From: Kocuria subflava
GTDB lineage: Bacteria > Actinomycetota > Actinomycetes > Actinomycetales > Micrococcaceae
Direction of reading: 5' to 3'
Length of the DNA stretch: 49,496 nucleotides
Assembly (NCBI RefSeq): GCF_012163155.1
Contig: NZ_JAAVUN010000020.1
Span: forward strand, 1-49,496
The notes beneath the pieces are model-generated. The model saw only the letters and a list, made by a program, of their open reading frames with translations, searched no databases and was not told where the DNA came from. The translations under genes and the position numbers were made by a program. The number at the start of each line of letters is the position of its first letter. Position 1 is the stretch's first letter. This document shows, piece by piece, positions 8,088 to 16,519 of the stretch.

Positions 8088-9224
8088 TCAGTTGCGCAGA
8101 CCCAGGTGGTCTGCGGGTTCCATCAACCGGGAGACCACGTAACCGATCACAATCCCCCAGAAGGCTGCGTGGATGTTGAACAGATCCAGCCCGGAGACGG
8201 TCACCACAAACGTGACCAGGGCACCAAAGGTGAACGGCTTGGAGAAGGCCCCCACAAACGCGTTCTGCAGAGCTCTGATCATGGCCAGGCCACCCAGGGC
8301 CAGGATGAAGGCCTCCGGGGTGGCCAACATGAAACGGGTGAACGCCGGGGCGAACACCGCGCAGATCAGGGACAACACTCCGTACGTCACAGCCGCCGTG
8401 TACTGGCGGTGGCGTTCACCGGAGGCGGTCAGCAACGCGTTGGTGGGCCCCGTGACGCAGGCGCTGACCGCACCCACGGAGGCATTCACCAGGGAGAAGA
8501 CCCCTGAGGTCACGGCAAACATGTTGATGGGTGGTTGATGCCCGGCAGCACGCAGAACCGCAATGCCCTGCCCGTTCTGGACCACCAGCACCGTGATGGC
8601 CAGAGGGATCACCAGTTCCAACTGTGCGGAGAGGGTGAACTCCGGGACGGTGAACATCGGTTGAGCGGTGACCGGCCCTGCGGGGTCGAATCGGAACTGA
8701 CCGCTGAGCACCACCGCAGCCACCCCCACCACCAACGTGGCCAACACGGGAGGCACGTACCGGCCCAGGACCGGCACGGCTGAGAACACCACAAATGCTG
8801 CCACCATGGGCAACGCAATACCGGGGGCATCCGTTGAGGCGGCCACAATGTCCGTGCCGAAGCGCAGGAACACCGCTGCCACCATGGCCATGATGATGGG
8901 CATGGGAATCACCGCCATGGCCCGGCGCACCACGCCAGTGGCACCCAATGCCATGACCAGCACACCGCAGGTGAAAAATGCCCCCACCACCTGGGCAAAA
9001 CTGAGGTGCTGCAGAGACGGTCCCAGCAGCACGGTGCCGGGGATGGACCATGCAAACCCGAACGGCTGGCGGTAGAGCAGGGACATCACCAACGTGGCAA
9101 GGCCTGCGGAGAGAAAGATTCCGAACACCCAGGAGGCAAGCTCCGCAGCCGTCAATCCGCCCGTTGCCCCCACGGCCAAGGTGACCGCAATGGGGCCGGA
9201 GGCGGAGAACACCAGACCGATCAA
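8088..9224 (-). CDS. benE: benzoate/H+ symporter, BenE family, probably with a nonsense codon near its N-terminus
   Basis: 378 residues from a TTG. About 11-12 membrane segments. The BenE signature regions are present: a GLVFSASGPIAVTLAVG first helix, FAWSIPGTVLLG, and AVTSGVFSLVNASVGAVSAC. The family imports benzoate or similar acids with protons. The reading frame upstream is coherent: in the same frame 9240-9287 reads VKPAGPRAVLRDWAPT and is followed by TAA (9237-9239), then GVNGLIG. BenE proteins usually have such a leader before the first helix, so the TAA looks like a point mutation in a codon of a longer gene that began near 9287. The TTG at 9222-9224 may allow a shortened product. No benzoate-degradation enzymes are adjacent. 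Confidence 0.75.
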   Translation of the reverse strand: MIGLVFSASGPIAVTLAVGATGGLTAAELASWVFGIFLSAGLATLVMSLLYRQPFGFAWSIPGTVLLGPSLQHLSFAQVVGAFFTCGVLVMALGATGVVRRAMAVIPMPIIMAMVAAVFLRFGTDIVAASTDAPGIALPMVAAFVVFSAVPVLGRYVPPVLATLVVGVAAVVLSGQFRFDPAGPVTAQPMFTVPEFTLSAQLELVIPLAITVLVVQNGQGIAVLRAAGHQPPINMFAVTSGVFSLVNASVGAVSACVTGPTNALLTASGERHRQYTAAVTYGVLSLICAVFAPAFTRFMLATPEAFILALGGLAMIRALQNAFVGAFSKPFTFGALVTFVVTVSGLDLFNIHAAFWGIVIGYVVSRLMEPADHLGLRN

Positions 9225-9451
9225 CCCGTTGACGCCTTAGGTGGGTGCCCAGTCCCGCAGCACTGCGCGGGGGCCTGCCGGTTTCACCCCGGTGCGTTCC
9301 AGGACGGGCTCGTGGGATCGCTACACCACACCCCTCCTTGGACTCGTTTGGGGTAGTTCATCAGACGGTGCGCCCAGGTGGAAGTCCGTTCAGCCCCAGT
9401 CTTGATCCGGGTCCGGCCCGGCAAACCCCGGAACCTCATTCATATGCAAAA

Positions 9452-9500
9452 CCCCTGGACAGTGTCAGGAATCAGATGGATTCCAGACACGGTCCAGGGG
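9452..9500 (-). terminator. terminator of the dioxygenase-like gene
   Basis: 22-nt arms (9452-9473 and 9479-9500) pair with two mismatches. On the minus strand the hairpin is followed by TTTTGCAT, a proper U-tract, right behind the stop at 9518. Confidence 0.75.
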
Positions 9501-9517
9501 CTGACGTGCAACAGGAC

Positions 9518-10537
9518 TCAGGCCCCGGGTGCACCTGCCGGAGCACCGCCCATGGGACCGCCGCCGCCAGCCGGCATGGATCCACCCGTGGGCTCGGTGT
9601 TGGTGTCCACGCGTGCCGTCAAGGACACCTTGTAGCCGGAACTCACCGAGCCGGTGGCTGTGGCTAGCTGGGTGGCCCCGCCGTCGTCGCCAAAAACGTT
9701 GTCCGTGTCCAGGGAAAGCTGCGCCAGATTGGTGACCGAGGATTCATGACCGGAGGTGGCATAGACCGTGTCACAGACGTCCTGCGGCAGGGCAACCTGG
9801 GAGGTGGCAATGGCGTTGGTGGAGTCCGTGATGGAGGCCTGGTCCGGGTAGACTTCAAAGTGGATGTGCGGCCAGCGTCCGGAGTAGCAGGCCGGGAAAA
9901 TGCTGGTGAAGGTGACCTTGCCCTGACCATCCACCACCTGAACGCCGCGCAGGTAGTTCTGGTCCACAACGTTTTCCGAGTACATGGAGTACTCGCCGTC
10001 CCGGTTGCAGTGCCACACGTACATGGCTGCTCCGGTCATGGGATTGTTGCCGTTAGCCATGTCCGCAATGGTCAGCTCCAGGGTCATGGGCACACCCTCA
10101 GCCGTACCGCTGGCCCCGTTGAAACTGGAGCGGATGTCACTGCGCACCACACCGGACTGTTCCAGCACGTCCGCGCCGTTGGAGCCGTCACCGGGGTAAG
10201 GGCCTGCAGTCTCATCCGGGATCTCTGAGTCCACCTCAATGGTCTCCGCCGTTGCGCTCGCAGAGCCGGTGGCAGAAGCCGACGACGACGCCGAGTCCCC
10301 CGAGTTCGGGGCGCAAGCGGCCAACCCCAGGGACACGGCACCCAGGCCCATCACGGACACCACGCTGCGGCGGTTGACCAGAGTCTGGAGGTCAAAGCCC
10401 AGGCCTTGATCCACCACCTCGTCATCCTGGCGGGGCAGCTCACGGCCTTCATAGACGTGCTTGCCGTCCACCATGTGCATCTGGATCCCAAACGGATCGC
10501 GGTAGGTGGTTTCCGGGGTCTTCTTGCCGAACAGCAT
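9518..10537 (-). CDS. exported intradiol ring-cleavage dioxygenase-like lipoprotein
   Basis: 339 residues. A 55-residue N-terminal extension precedes a Tat-like signal with a lipobox: NRRSVVSVMGLGAVSLGLAA then Cys. A Ser/Ala-rich linker follows, then a protocatechuate-3,4-dioxygenase-like domain from about residue 100. The Fe(III) ligand pattern is visible: a Tyr in the EYSMYSEN stretch, then Tyr, His and His in FPACYSGRWPHIHF. LRGVQVVDGQGKVTFTSIFP is the typical core. Cytoplasmic catechol dioxygenases lack a signal peptide; extracytoplasmic members are known in actinobacteria with poorly defined substrates. The C-terminus is Gly/Pro-rich (GGGGPMGGAPAGAP) and probably disordered. Maleylacetate reductase and BenE genes nearby hint at aromatic metabolism, but no full pathway is here. 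Confidence 0.85.
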   Translation of the reverse strand: MLFGKKTPETTYRDPFGIQMHMVDGKHVYEGRELPRQDDEVVDQGLGFDLQTLVNRRSVVSVMGLGAVSLGLAACAPNSGDSASSSASATGSASATAETIEVDSEIPDETAGPYPGDGSNGADVLEQSGVVRSDIRSSFNGASGTAEGVPMTLELTIADMANGNNPMTGAAMYVWHCNRDGEYSMYSENVVDQNYLRGVQVVDGQGKVTFTSIFPACYSGRWPHIHFEVYPDQASITDSTNAIATSQVALPQDVCDTVYATSGHESSVTNLAQLSLDTDNVFGDDGGATQLATATGSVSSGYKVSLTARVDTNTEPTGGSMPAGGGGPMGGAPAGAPGA

Positions 10538-10679
10538 GGGTTGAGCTCCTGAGGATTGTTGGTCACCTCCGGTCCTGTTGGTCCAGGCCGGGGGCCGTGT
10601 TGATCCTCAAGCTATGGCTGCACTCTGTGGCTGACGCGGGGTCAACCTGTGCCCGCCCTGTGCAGCGTCATAGGTGTTC

Positions 10680-10735
10680 CAGATCATGGGGGGACGTACG
10701 GTTTCAGGGCTGAAACCGTACGTCCCCATGATCTG
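10680..10735. terminator. long hairpin terminator
   Basis: Arms at 10680-10706 and 10711-10735 pair over 25 bp, with two extra G residues bulged on the left, around GGGC. It lies downstream of the minus-strand gene that ends at 10755. Confidence 0.7.
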
Positions 10736-10754
10736 ACAGGTCCGAGACGGGCGC

Positions 10755-11258
10755 TCAGCCCTGCATCTGGCGGACCTCCACCGGCTGGTGGCAGGCTGCG
10801 GAGGCCTGAGCACCCAGATCCAGAGCCTCGCTCTTGTCAGCTGCCTCCAGGATCCAGAAACCACCCAGCTGGATCTGCGCACCGCTGGCGGTGCCCGGGG
10901 TGATCACCGGCTCAGCGCCGGAGGCATCCACCACCAGAACTCCATCGGCCCGATCTTCCGGCAGGGTGGAGCTCAACACGATCACCTGCAGCGGTTCATA
11001 GGGCCAGAAGCCCATACTGCGCACCTTCTGATAGGTGGCGCGGCCCATGACCATGTGGTCGCAGGTGGCCAGGACATCGTCAAAGTCCGGGATCTGGGGG
11101 TGCGCCTGTGCCGGGGCATGCGGGGCTGCGGGCAGATCCTCCAGCCAGGCGATGTCGTGATCTGCCCGCGCAATGAACCCGTCCACGCTGAGCCCGGCAA
11201 AAACCAGGCCCTCCCAGGTGCGTTCCACAGGTGCCAGGGGATCAGCGTGTTGATTCAT
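10755..11258 (-). CDS. chimeric protein: N-terminal half of a DHFR/RibD-like reductase fused to the C-terminal part of a YCII/DGPF domain
   Basis: 167 residues from the ATG at 11258, which has GATGAGG upstream. Residues 20-110 match the RibD C-terminal/DHFR-like family: LVFAGLSVDGFIARADHDIAW, then MVMGRATYQKVRSMGFWPY and QVIVLSSTLP. Such proteins normally continue to ~180-200 residues with a second half carrying the nucleotide-binding GG motif; this is absent. Instead residues ~118-167 (QIQLGGFWILEAADKSEAL, then PVEVRQMQG) match the C-terminal half of YCII/DGPF proteins, whose first half (HAEFM...DGPF) is missing. The simplest reading is a deletion that joined two genes. Whether the product folds is doubtful. 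A strong hairpin follows. Confidence 0.65.
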   Translation of the reverse strand: MNQHADPLAPVERTWEGLVFAGLSVDGFIARADHDIAWLEDLPAAPHAPAQAHPQIPDFDDVLATCDHMVMGRATYQKVRSMGFWPYEPLQVIVLSSTLPEDRADGVLVVDASGAEPVITPGTASGAQIQLGGFWILEAADKSEALDLGAQASAACHQPVEVRQMQG

Positions 11259-11301
11259 GCCCTCATCATGCGGGAGGGCTCCGGCAGAGCTTTGGGTGCG
11301 C

Positions 11302-11907
11302 TCAGCCCATGAAGACCATCTTGGCGGCAATGAGCAGCATGACCACACCCACGCCGACGTCAATCACCTTCCACGTCCCCGGCCGGTTCAACGGCCGCGC
11401 CAGGGCCCGGGCGCCAATGCCCAGGACGGAGAACCACACCACCGAACCGGTGGCCGCACCCGCTGAGAACATCCACTGCAGATCTCCCTGCTGATTGGCC
11501 AAGTTGCCCAGCATGACCACGGTGTCCAGGTAGACGTGCGGGTTCAGGAAAGTCAGGGCCAGGGTGGTGGCCAGCACGCGTCCCGCTGACTTGGTGGCAG
11601 CGGGGGCATCTGCCTGGTTCAGCGACTGATCGGAAAAGGCCGAACGGAAGGACTGGACTGCAAACCAGATCAAGTAGGCCGCACCACCCCACCGCAGGGC
11701 CACCAGCACACCGGGAAAGCGCTCCACCAGCGTCCCGATCCCCAGTGTTCCCACCGTGATCAACAGGGCATCGGCCAGCGCACACACCGCGACGACGATC
11801 GCCACGTGCTCCCGTCGAATGCCTTGCCGCAGAACCCACGCGTTCTGAGCGCCGATGGCCACGATCAAGGCCAGGCCTGCCAACATGCCGGTGAAGAAAA
11901 TTCCCAT
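11302..11907 (-). CDS. lysE: LysE/ArgO-type amino acid exporter
   Basis: 201 residues from the ATG at 11907. Six membrane segments in LysE-superfamily layout. LIVAIGAQNAWVLRQGIRREH is the conserved first-loop motif, LTFLNPHVYLDTVVMLG is the typical helix 4 with the Asn-Pro, and the final helix ends KMVFMG. LysE exports lysine and arginine when they accumulate, for example from peptides. The upstream extension to 11991 shows no homology, so the start was placed where family members begin. A LysG/ArgP-type regulator, the usual LysE partner, lies 2.8 kb away at 14691 rather than divergent next to it; whether it controls this gene is inference. Confidence 0.88.
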   Translation of the reverse strand: MGIFFTGMLAGLALIVAIGAQNAWVLRQGIRREHVAIVVAVCALADALLITVGTLGIGTLVERFPGVLVALRWGGAAYLIWFAVQSFRSAFSDQSLNQADAPAATKSAGRVLATTLALTFLNPHVYLDTVVMLGNLANQQGDLQWMFSAGAATGSVVWFSVLGIGARALARPLNRPGTWKVIDVGVGVVMLLIAAKMVFMG

Positions 11908-12016
11908 GGGCCAAGAACTTACGCCCGCATCAAACTGCGGTACAGCTAAAGATTCTTTGCCTTCAAAAGCTGAGCTTAATGAGCGCGGCATGGTGGCTCA
12001 GAAGCCCGGCAAGGCA

Positions 12017-13933
12017 TCACATCACGTGCACCACGGGGCGGGCGTCGTCGTCGTGAATGGCCCGGCGCAGGACCTCTCCTTCAGACCACTCCAGGTAGAC
12101 GTGGGGTACCTGGCCCGTGCGCTCGCCAATGTCCAGGAACAGCGCGGCCAAACAGGTGGCCACGGATGACCCGTCCACGTGCAACATCCGGTGGCCATCC
12201 ACGTGCTTGGCGGTCACGCGCAGTTTGTCCTCAAAATCGGATGGGTCGCGGACGTTGACCTCCACAAACAGCACCTCTGGGCCTTCGATCAGGCCGTGCC
12301 ATCGCTACTCGTCCAGCAGCTTCTCCGAGTAGTCACCGGCGCTGGTGCCCTCCGGCTTCTGCGCAATCAGGCGCACGGACAGGCCCACCGCTTCATGCAC
12401 CCAGCTCAGGGCCTGCTGGTCCCAGGTCACGGTGTCCACCCGGGGTTCGGAAGCCCGCCACACGCGGGAGGCGAAGGAAATGATGAGCAGCACGGCCACG
12501 AACACCAGGGCGATGTGCAGACCATCCGGGCGGGTGATGATGTTGTCCACGAACGTGTAGATGAACACCAGTGGCACAGCGGCAAAGGCCAGGGCGGTCC
12601 GGGGGCGGCCATGCGCCCGGGCAGACAGAGTCACCGCCACCGCGGCTGAGGTGATCAGGGCCAGCACACCTGTGGCATAAGCATTGCCCTGGGCATCCAC
12701 GTTGGCGTCAAAGATCCAGGGCACCACCAAGCCAGCCAGCAGCACCGCCACCACCAGGGGGCGGGTGGCACGGGTCCATTCCGGGGCCATGCTGTAGCGC
12801 GGCAGATAGCGGGGAATCAGGTTGAGCATGCCGGCCATGGCGGAGGCACCTGCAAACCAGAGGATCAGCACCGTGGAGATGTCATAGACCGTGCCAAAAC
12901 CTTCACCCAACATCTGGTGGGCCAGATAGGCCAGTGCGCGTCCGTTGGCGGGGCCACCTTCTGCAAAAGCGTCCTGCGGGATCAGCACCGTGCACACCAC
13001 GGAGGAGGTCATCAGGAAGAACGCCATGATGCCTGCCGGAACCGTCAGCAGACGGTGGGAGCCCACCACCTTGGCGCGGGTGCCGGTTGACATGGCACCC
13101 GGCAGCCGACGGCCCGGGTGCTTGCCCCGGTTTCCTGTGCGGTGCCCGGCCGAGCCGCTGAGCTGCGGCATCACGGTCACCCCGGTTTCAAAACCGGACA
13201 GCCCCAGGGCCAGCTTGGGGAACACCAGCAGTGCGACGACGACTGCGGCCCACGGTGAGGCATGCGAGGCCATGGCCGCAGACCACCAGGAACCCAGCAG
13301 GTCCGGGTGCTGGAACAGCTGCACTCCACCGGCCACGATCACCACCAGGTTGACGGCCAGGTAGAGGGGAACCAGGAACAGGGCAACGCGGATGGCTTCC
13401 GAGAACCCGCCCAGGAACACCGCCGCCAGCAGCAGCAACAACCCAATGGTGATCCAGAACTGCCACTGGGAAGCCGTGTCCGGCAGATACGGATTCTCCA
13501 CCATGTGAACGGCCGCATCTGCGGAGGACAAAGTGATGGTGATGATGAAGTCCGTGCAGGTGAAGCCCAGCAGCACCAACACCGTGATCTTGACCGTCCA
13601 CCGTGGCAGCAGGCGTTCCAGCATGTGGATGGAGCCGGCCCCGCGTGGGGAGACCGCGGCCACCCACCGGTAGACGGGCAGCGCCCCCAGCAGGGTCACC
13701 GCCACCAGGACCAGCGTGGCCAAGGGGGAGATCAGACCTGCTGCCAGGATGGCGATGCTTGGCTGGTAGCCCAGGGTGGAGAAGTAGTCCACGCCGGTCA
13801 GGCACATGACCTTCCACCACGGATGCGTTTGTTCCGTGCGGTCAGGGCGTTGGTGCGGCCCCACGTAGGCGGCCGACGGTCGGCTGCCCTCCAGGAACCA
13901 GGATGCTGCGCGGGCACTGCGCGCGGTGGTCAT
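12017..13933 (-). pseudogene. APC-superfamily amino acid permease, interrupted by TAG and with a C-terminal deletion
   Basis: Residues 1-542 (to a TAG at 12305-12307) form a permease with about 12 membrane segments, starting TGVDYFSTLGYQPSIA, a typical APC first helix of the large actinobacterial group, and GGPANGRALAYLAHQMLGEG further on. After the TAG the same frame continues without further stop as RWHGLIEGPEVLFVEVNVRD, then SDFEDKLRVTAK and VPHVYLEWSEG, which is the cytoplasmic C-terminal domain these ~650-residue permeases carry. Thus the TAG replaced a sense codon. Between LEWSEG and EVLRRA about 25-30 residues found in relatives are missing, pointing to an internal deletion. The start overlaps the stop of the DUF421 gene (ATGA). 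A truncated but still membrane-complete transporter may be made. Confidence 0.7.
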
Positions 13934-14487
13934 GATGCACGCCCCTGCTGGATGAGCAGCTGGTGCAGTTTGCTGTTCAGCTGAGCCACGGCACGTTCAA
14001 GGTCGCCGATGCTGGCGTTCTGGTCTTCAGGCCGCAGGGTCACCACCACGCCACCTCCAGGGGAGAGGGTGGCCGATTGCACCTCCGTGAGGGTGTCTGC
14101 ACCTTGATGGCGCAGTGCGGCATCGACCTCCTGGCGGCTGAGACCAAGGCGGAGCATGGCCCCGCGGTCCAGGCTCCCGTCCGTGACCAACTGCGTGGAC
14201 GGCCCCTCCAGGAGGCGGCTCAGGGCAGGCGATCGGTGAGTGGCACGTTCCAGCAGGAAGTTGGTCAGCACCAGGACAACTGCGCCCACCAGTCCACCCA
14301 GCAGTGAATTGTCCGGGCCGATGATCGCGTTCTGGACCACGTTGGAGAGCAACAGGACAACCACCAGGTCCAGGGAGTTCATCTGGGCCATGCGGCGCTT
14401 GCCGGCCACCCGGATCAACAGAGCGATGAACAGGTAAACCACCACTGTGCGGATGATTTTGTCCGCGGCTGGAATCTGAATTGTCAT
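13930..14487 (-). CDS. DUF421 (YetF-like) membrane protein
   Basis: 185 residues. Three N-terminal membrane segments (about 11-28, 40-58 and 63-80), then a cytoplasmic YetF-type domain. Family motifs: LIRVAGKRRMAQMNSLDLVV, then LLSNVVQNAIIGPDNSLLGG, and VTDGSLDRGAMLRLGLSRQE. The molecular role of DUF421 proteins is not established; some are linked to spore or envelope functions. The ATG at 14487 was chosen by homology, although its ribosome-binding site is weak and a slightly longer N-terminus (AVWADL...) is possible. It is translationally coupled to the downstream permease by an ATGA overlap and is divergent from the LysR-type gene, which may share its promoter region. Confidence 0.85.
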   Translation of the reverse strand: MTIQIPAADKIIRTVVVYLFIALLIRVAGKRRMAQMNSLDLVVVLLLSNVVQNAIIGPDNSLLGGLVGAVVLVLTNFLLERATHRSPALSRLLEGPSTQLVTDGSLDRGAMLRLGLSRQEVDAALRHQGADTLTEVQSATLSPGGGVVVTLRPEDQNASIGDLERAVAQLNSKLHQLLIQQGRAS

Positions 14488-14690
14488 CAGATCCGCCCAG
14501 ACGGCAGCCCAGGTCTCGGCTACCTGTGGCCCTCTTTGTGTCTTGTGGGCCAAGCGGTTGTTGGTCCTGGTGCGCTGCGGTGACCACCGGTTGAGCTTGC
14601 GACTCCGCCGGTGGCCTGCAGTGGCGGTAGTAGTGTGCGACTGTTGCGGGGCTTCGTCCAGTTCTCCAGGCAACACGGAGGGAGTTCACG

Positions 14691-15596
14691 GTGGACATGG
14701 AACAACTGCGCACCCTGGCCGCGGTGGTGGACCTGGGGACTTTTGACCGCGCGGCTGCCCAGTTGCACATCACGGCACCCGCGGTGAGCCAGCGCATCAA
14801 GGCGCTGGAGGCCCAGACCGGTCACGTCCTGGTGCAGCGGGTGGTGCCCGTGCAGTTGACGGAGCCGGGTCAAGAAGTCCTGCGATTGGCCCGGCAGGTC
14901 CTGGCTCTGCACGCAGACACCTTGGAGCACTTGGGAGTCACGGAGGGCGGTGACGACCCGCAGACCGCCCCGTGGCAATTGCCCGTGGCGGTGAATGCGG
15001 ACTCCCTGGCCACCTGGTTCCGCCCGGTCATGGCCCAGTTGGGTGGACCGTCCACCGTGACCGGCCGGCCACCAGTGCTGATGCGCTTGAGCGTGGAGGA
15101 CCAGGACCATTCCCGCAAGCTGCTCCAGGCAGGGGCAGTGGCTGCGGCCATCACGACCTCGGAGCGCACCGTGACCGGATGCCGCAGCATCCCACTGGGC
15201 CGGATGGTCTACGAGCCCTGCATCAGCCCGGTCCTGCTGGAGAGTTTGGGCTCCCACATGGATTCGAGCCGCACGCCTGTGGTGGTGTTCAACCACAAGG
15301 ACGACCTCCAGGACTCCCAACTGCGCAATGTTCCCGGCGGCAGCAACGCACCCCAACACCGGGTGCCGTCCTCAGAAGCATTCATCCGCGCGGTGGCTGA
15401 CGGCCTGGGCTGGGGCATGGTCCCGCAACTGCAGATGGCCGATTCACCGTTTGCCGCAGTGGATTCCGCATTCGCCCGCGTGCCCGGGCTGACGGATGAA
15501 ACCGTGACGTTGTACCTGCAACGCTGGAAAACCCCGTTGCCCGCCCTGGACCGGCTGGAGCACAGCATCCGGGAACATGCACGGCAACACCTCTGA
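14691..15596 (+). CDS. LysR-family regulator, ArgP/LysG type
   Basis: 301 residues. N-terminal winged helix-turn-helix at 1-62 (LRTLAAVVDLGTFDRAAAQL and ITAPAVSQRIKALEAQTG), then a substrate-sensing domain. ArgP/LysG proteins answer to lysine and arginine levels and activate lysE/argO. Features of that subgroup are the RVVPVQLTEPGQEVLRLARQ region and the WGMVPQLQM segment near 246-254. The GTG at 14691 has a double GGAGGGAG 6 nt upstream and fits better than the ATG two codons later. The gene is divergent from the DUF421/APC operon; lysE (11302-11907) is close but not adjacent. Either may be its target. Confidence 0.85.
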   Translation: MDMEQLRTLAAVVDLGTFDRAAAQLHITAPAVSQRIKALEAQTGHVLVQRVVPVQLTEPGQEVLRLARQVLALHADTLEHLGVTEGGDDPQTAPWQLPVAVNADSLATWFRPVMAQLGGPSTVTGRPPVLMRLSVEDQDHSRKLLQAGAVAAAITTSERTVTGCRSIPLGRMVYEPCISPVLLESLGSHMDSSRTPVVVFNHKDDLQDSQLRNVPGGSNAPQHRVPSSEAFIRAVADGLGWGMVPQLQMADSPFAAVDSAFARVPGLTDETVTLYLQRWKTPLPALDRLEHSIREHARQHL

Positions 15597-15658
15597 GAAC
15601 CCACCACCGCAGCAATGGCGCATGGCACCAGACCTGTGCTGATGGAATGATCGGTGCC

Positions 15659-16519
15659 ATGACCACCGTCTCTGAGCACACCACGTCCCTGGATCTTCCG
15701 GCCGGTCCCACCGTTGACGTCAACTGGTTGGCCGCCAATCTGGACCGTGTGGTGGTGGTTGACGCCTCCGCCATGGACCACCGCGGAGCGGACACAGGGA
15801 TCCCTGGCGCTCGCCGATTCGACCTTGACGGGGAGATGTCCGCAGACGCGCAGCTGCCCCACACCATGCCGGCCGCCGGTGACTTTGCGCAGCGGCTCGG
15901 GGCCTTGGGCATCGGCCAGGACTCCGTGGTGGTGGCATATGACCGTGCCGGAATGTTTTCCTCCGCCCGTGCCTGGTGGATGCTGCGGGCCGCCGGAGTG
16001 GGATTTCCGTACGTCCTGGACGGTGGTCTCCCCGCGTGGTTGGCCGCCGGTCACCCGGAGGGGCCACTGGATCTGACACCTCAGTCCGTGCCGGCACCGG
16101 TTGTCTCCATTGCCGACGGCGCATTCATTGACGACGCCGAGGTGGCGGCCCGGCTGCAGAACCCCACGGACGTCGTCGTTGATGTGCGCAGTGCCGGCCG
16201 GTTCCAGGGCACGGCACCTGAGCCCCGGGAGGGAATGCGCGGTGGGCACATGCCTGGTTCGGTCAACGTGCCGTTCACGGATCTGGCGCCGGACGGGCAC
16301 CTGCTGAGCCGCGAAGAGCTCCAGGGCAAGTTCACGGAGGCCGGGGCCAACCGTGAGCGCATGGCCTTCAGCTGCGGTTCCGGGATCACAGCCTGTGTGG
16401 GCGCACTGGCCGCTGTGGTGGCAGGGGCCAAGGACGTCACGGTCTACGACGGCTCATGGTCTGACTGGGGGCGTGAGGACCGCGATCCCGCTCAGCGCCC
16501 CGTGATCACCGGCCCATGA
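15659..16519 (+). CDS. sseA: thiosulfate/3-mercaptopyruvate sulfurtransferase (two rhodanese domains)
   Basis: 286 residues from the ATG at 15659 (an ATG at 15647 is an alternative). Two rhodanese domains: an inactive N-terminal one (about 18-130) and an active C-terminal one (about 155-285) with the nucleophile Cys239 in FSCGSGITACV. The CGSG(I/V)TA loop is typical of mercaptopyruvate-type enzymes. The linker DGGLPAWLAAGHP is conserved. It transfers sulfane sulfur to acceptors such as thiols or cyanide. No signal peptide, so cytoplasmic. Its stop overlaps the start of the following exported esterase gene (ATGA), so the three genes here form one operon, an unusual partnership. Confidence 0.92.
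   Translation: MTTVSEHTTSLDLPAGPTVDVNWLAANLDRVVVVDASAMDHRGADTGIPGARRFDLDGEMSADAQLPHTMPAAGDFAQRLGALGIGQDSVVVAYDRAGMFSSARAWWMLRAAGVGFPYVLDGGLPAWLAAGHPEGPLDLTPQSVPAPVVSIADGAFIDDAEVAARLQNPTDVVVDVRSAGRFQGTAPEPREGMRGGHMPGSVNVPFTDLAPDGHLLSREELQGKFTEAGANRERMAFSCGSGITACVGALAAVVAGAKDVTVYDGSWSDWGREDRDPAQRPVITGP

Noticed and set aside
10680-10735. Long hairpin as a fourth copy of the palindromic repeat family
   Set aside because: Arm and loop sequences are unrelated to the three copies; it is a normal terminator.
12017-12274. Independent small gene of 85 residues
   Set aside because: It is in the same frame as the permease upstream, has no ribosome-binding site, and matches the C-terminal domain of such permeases.
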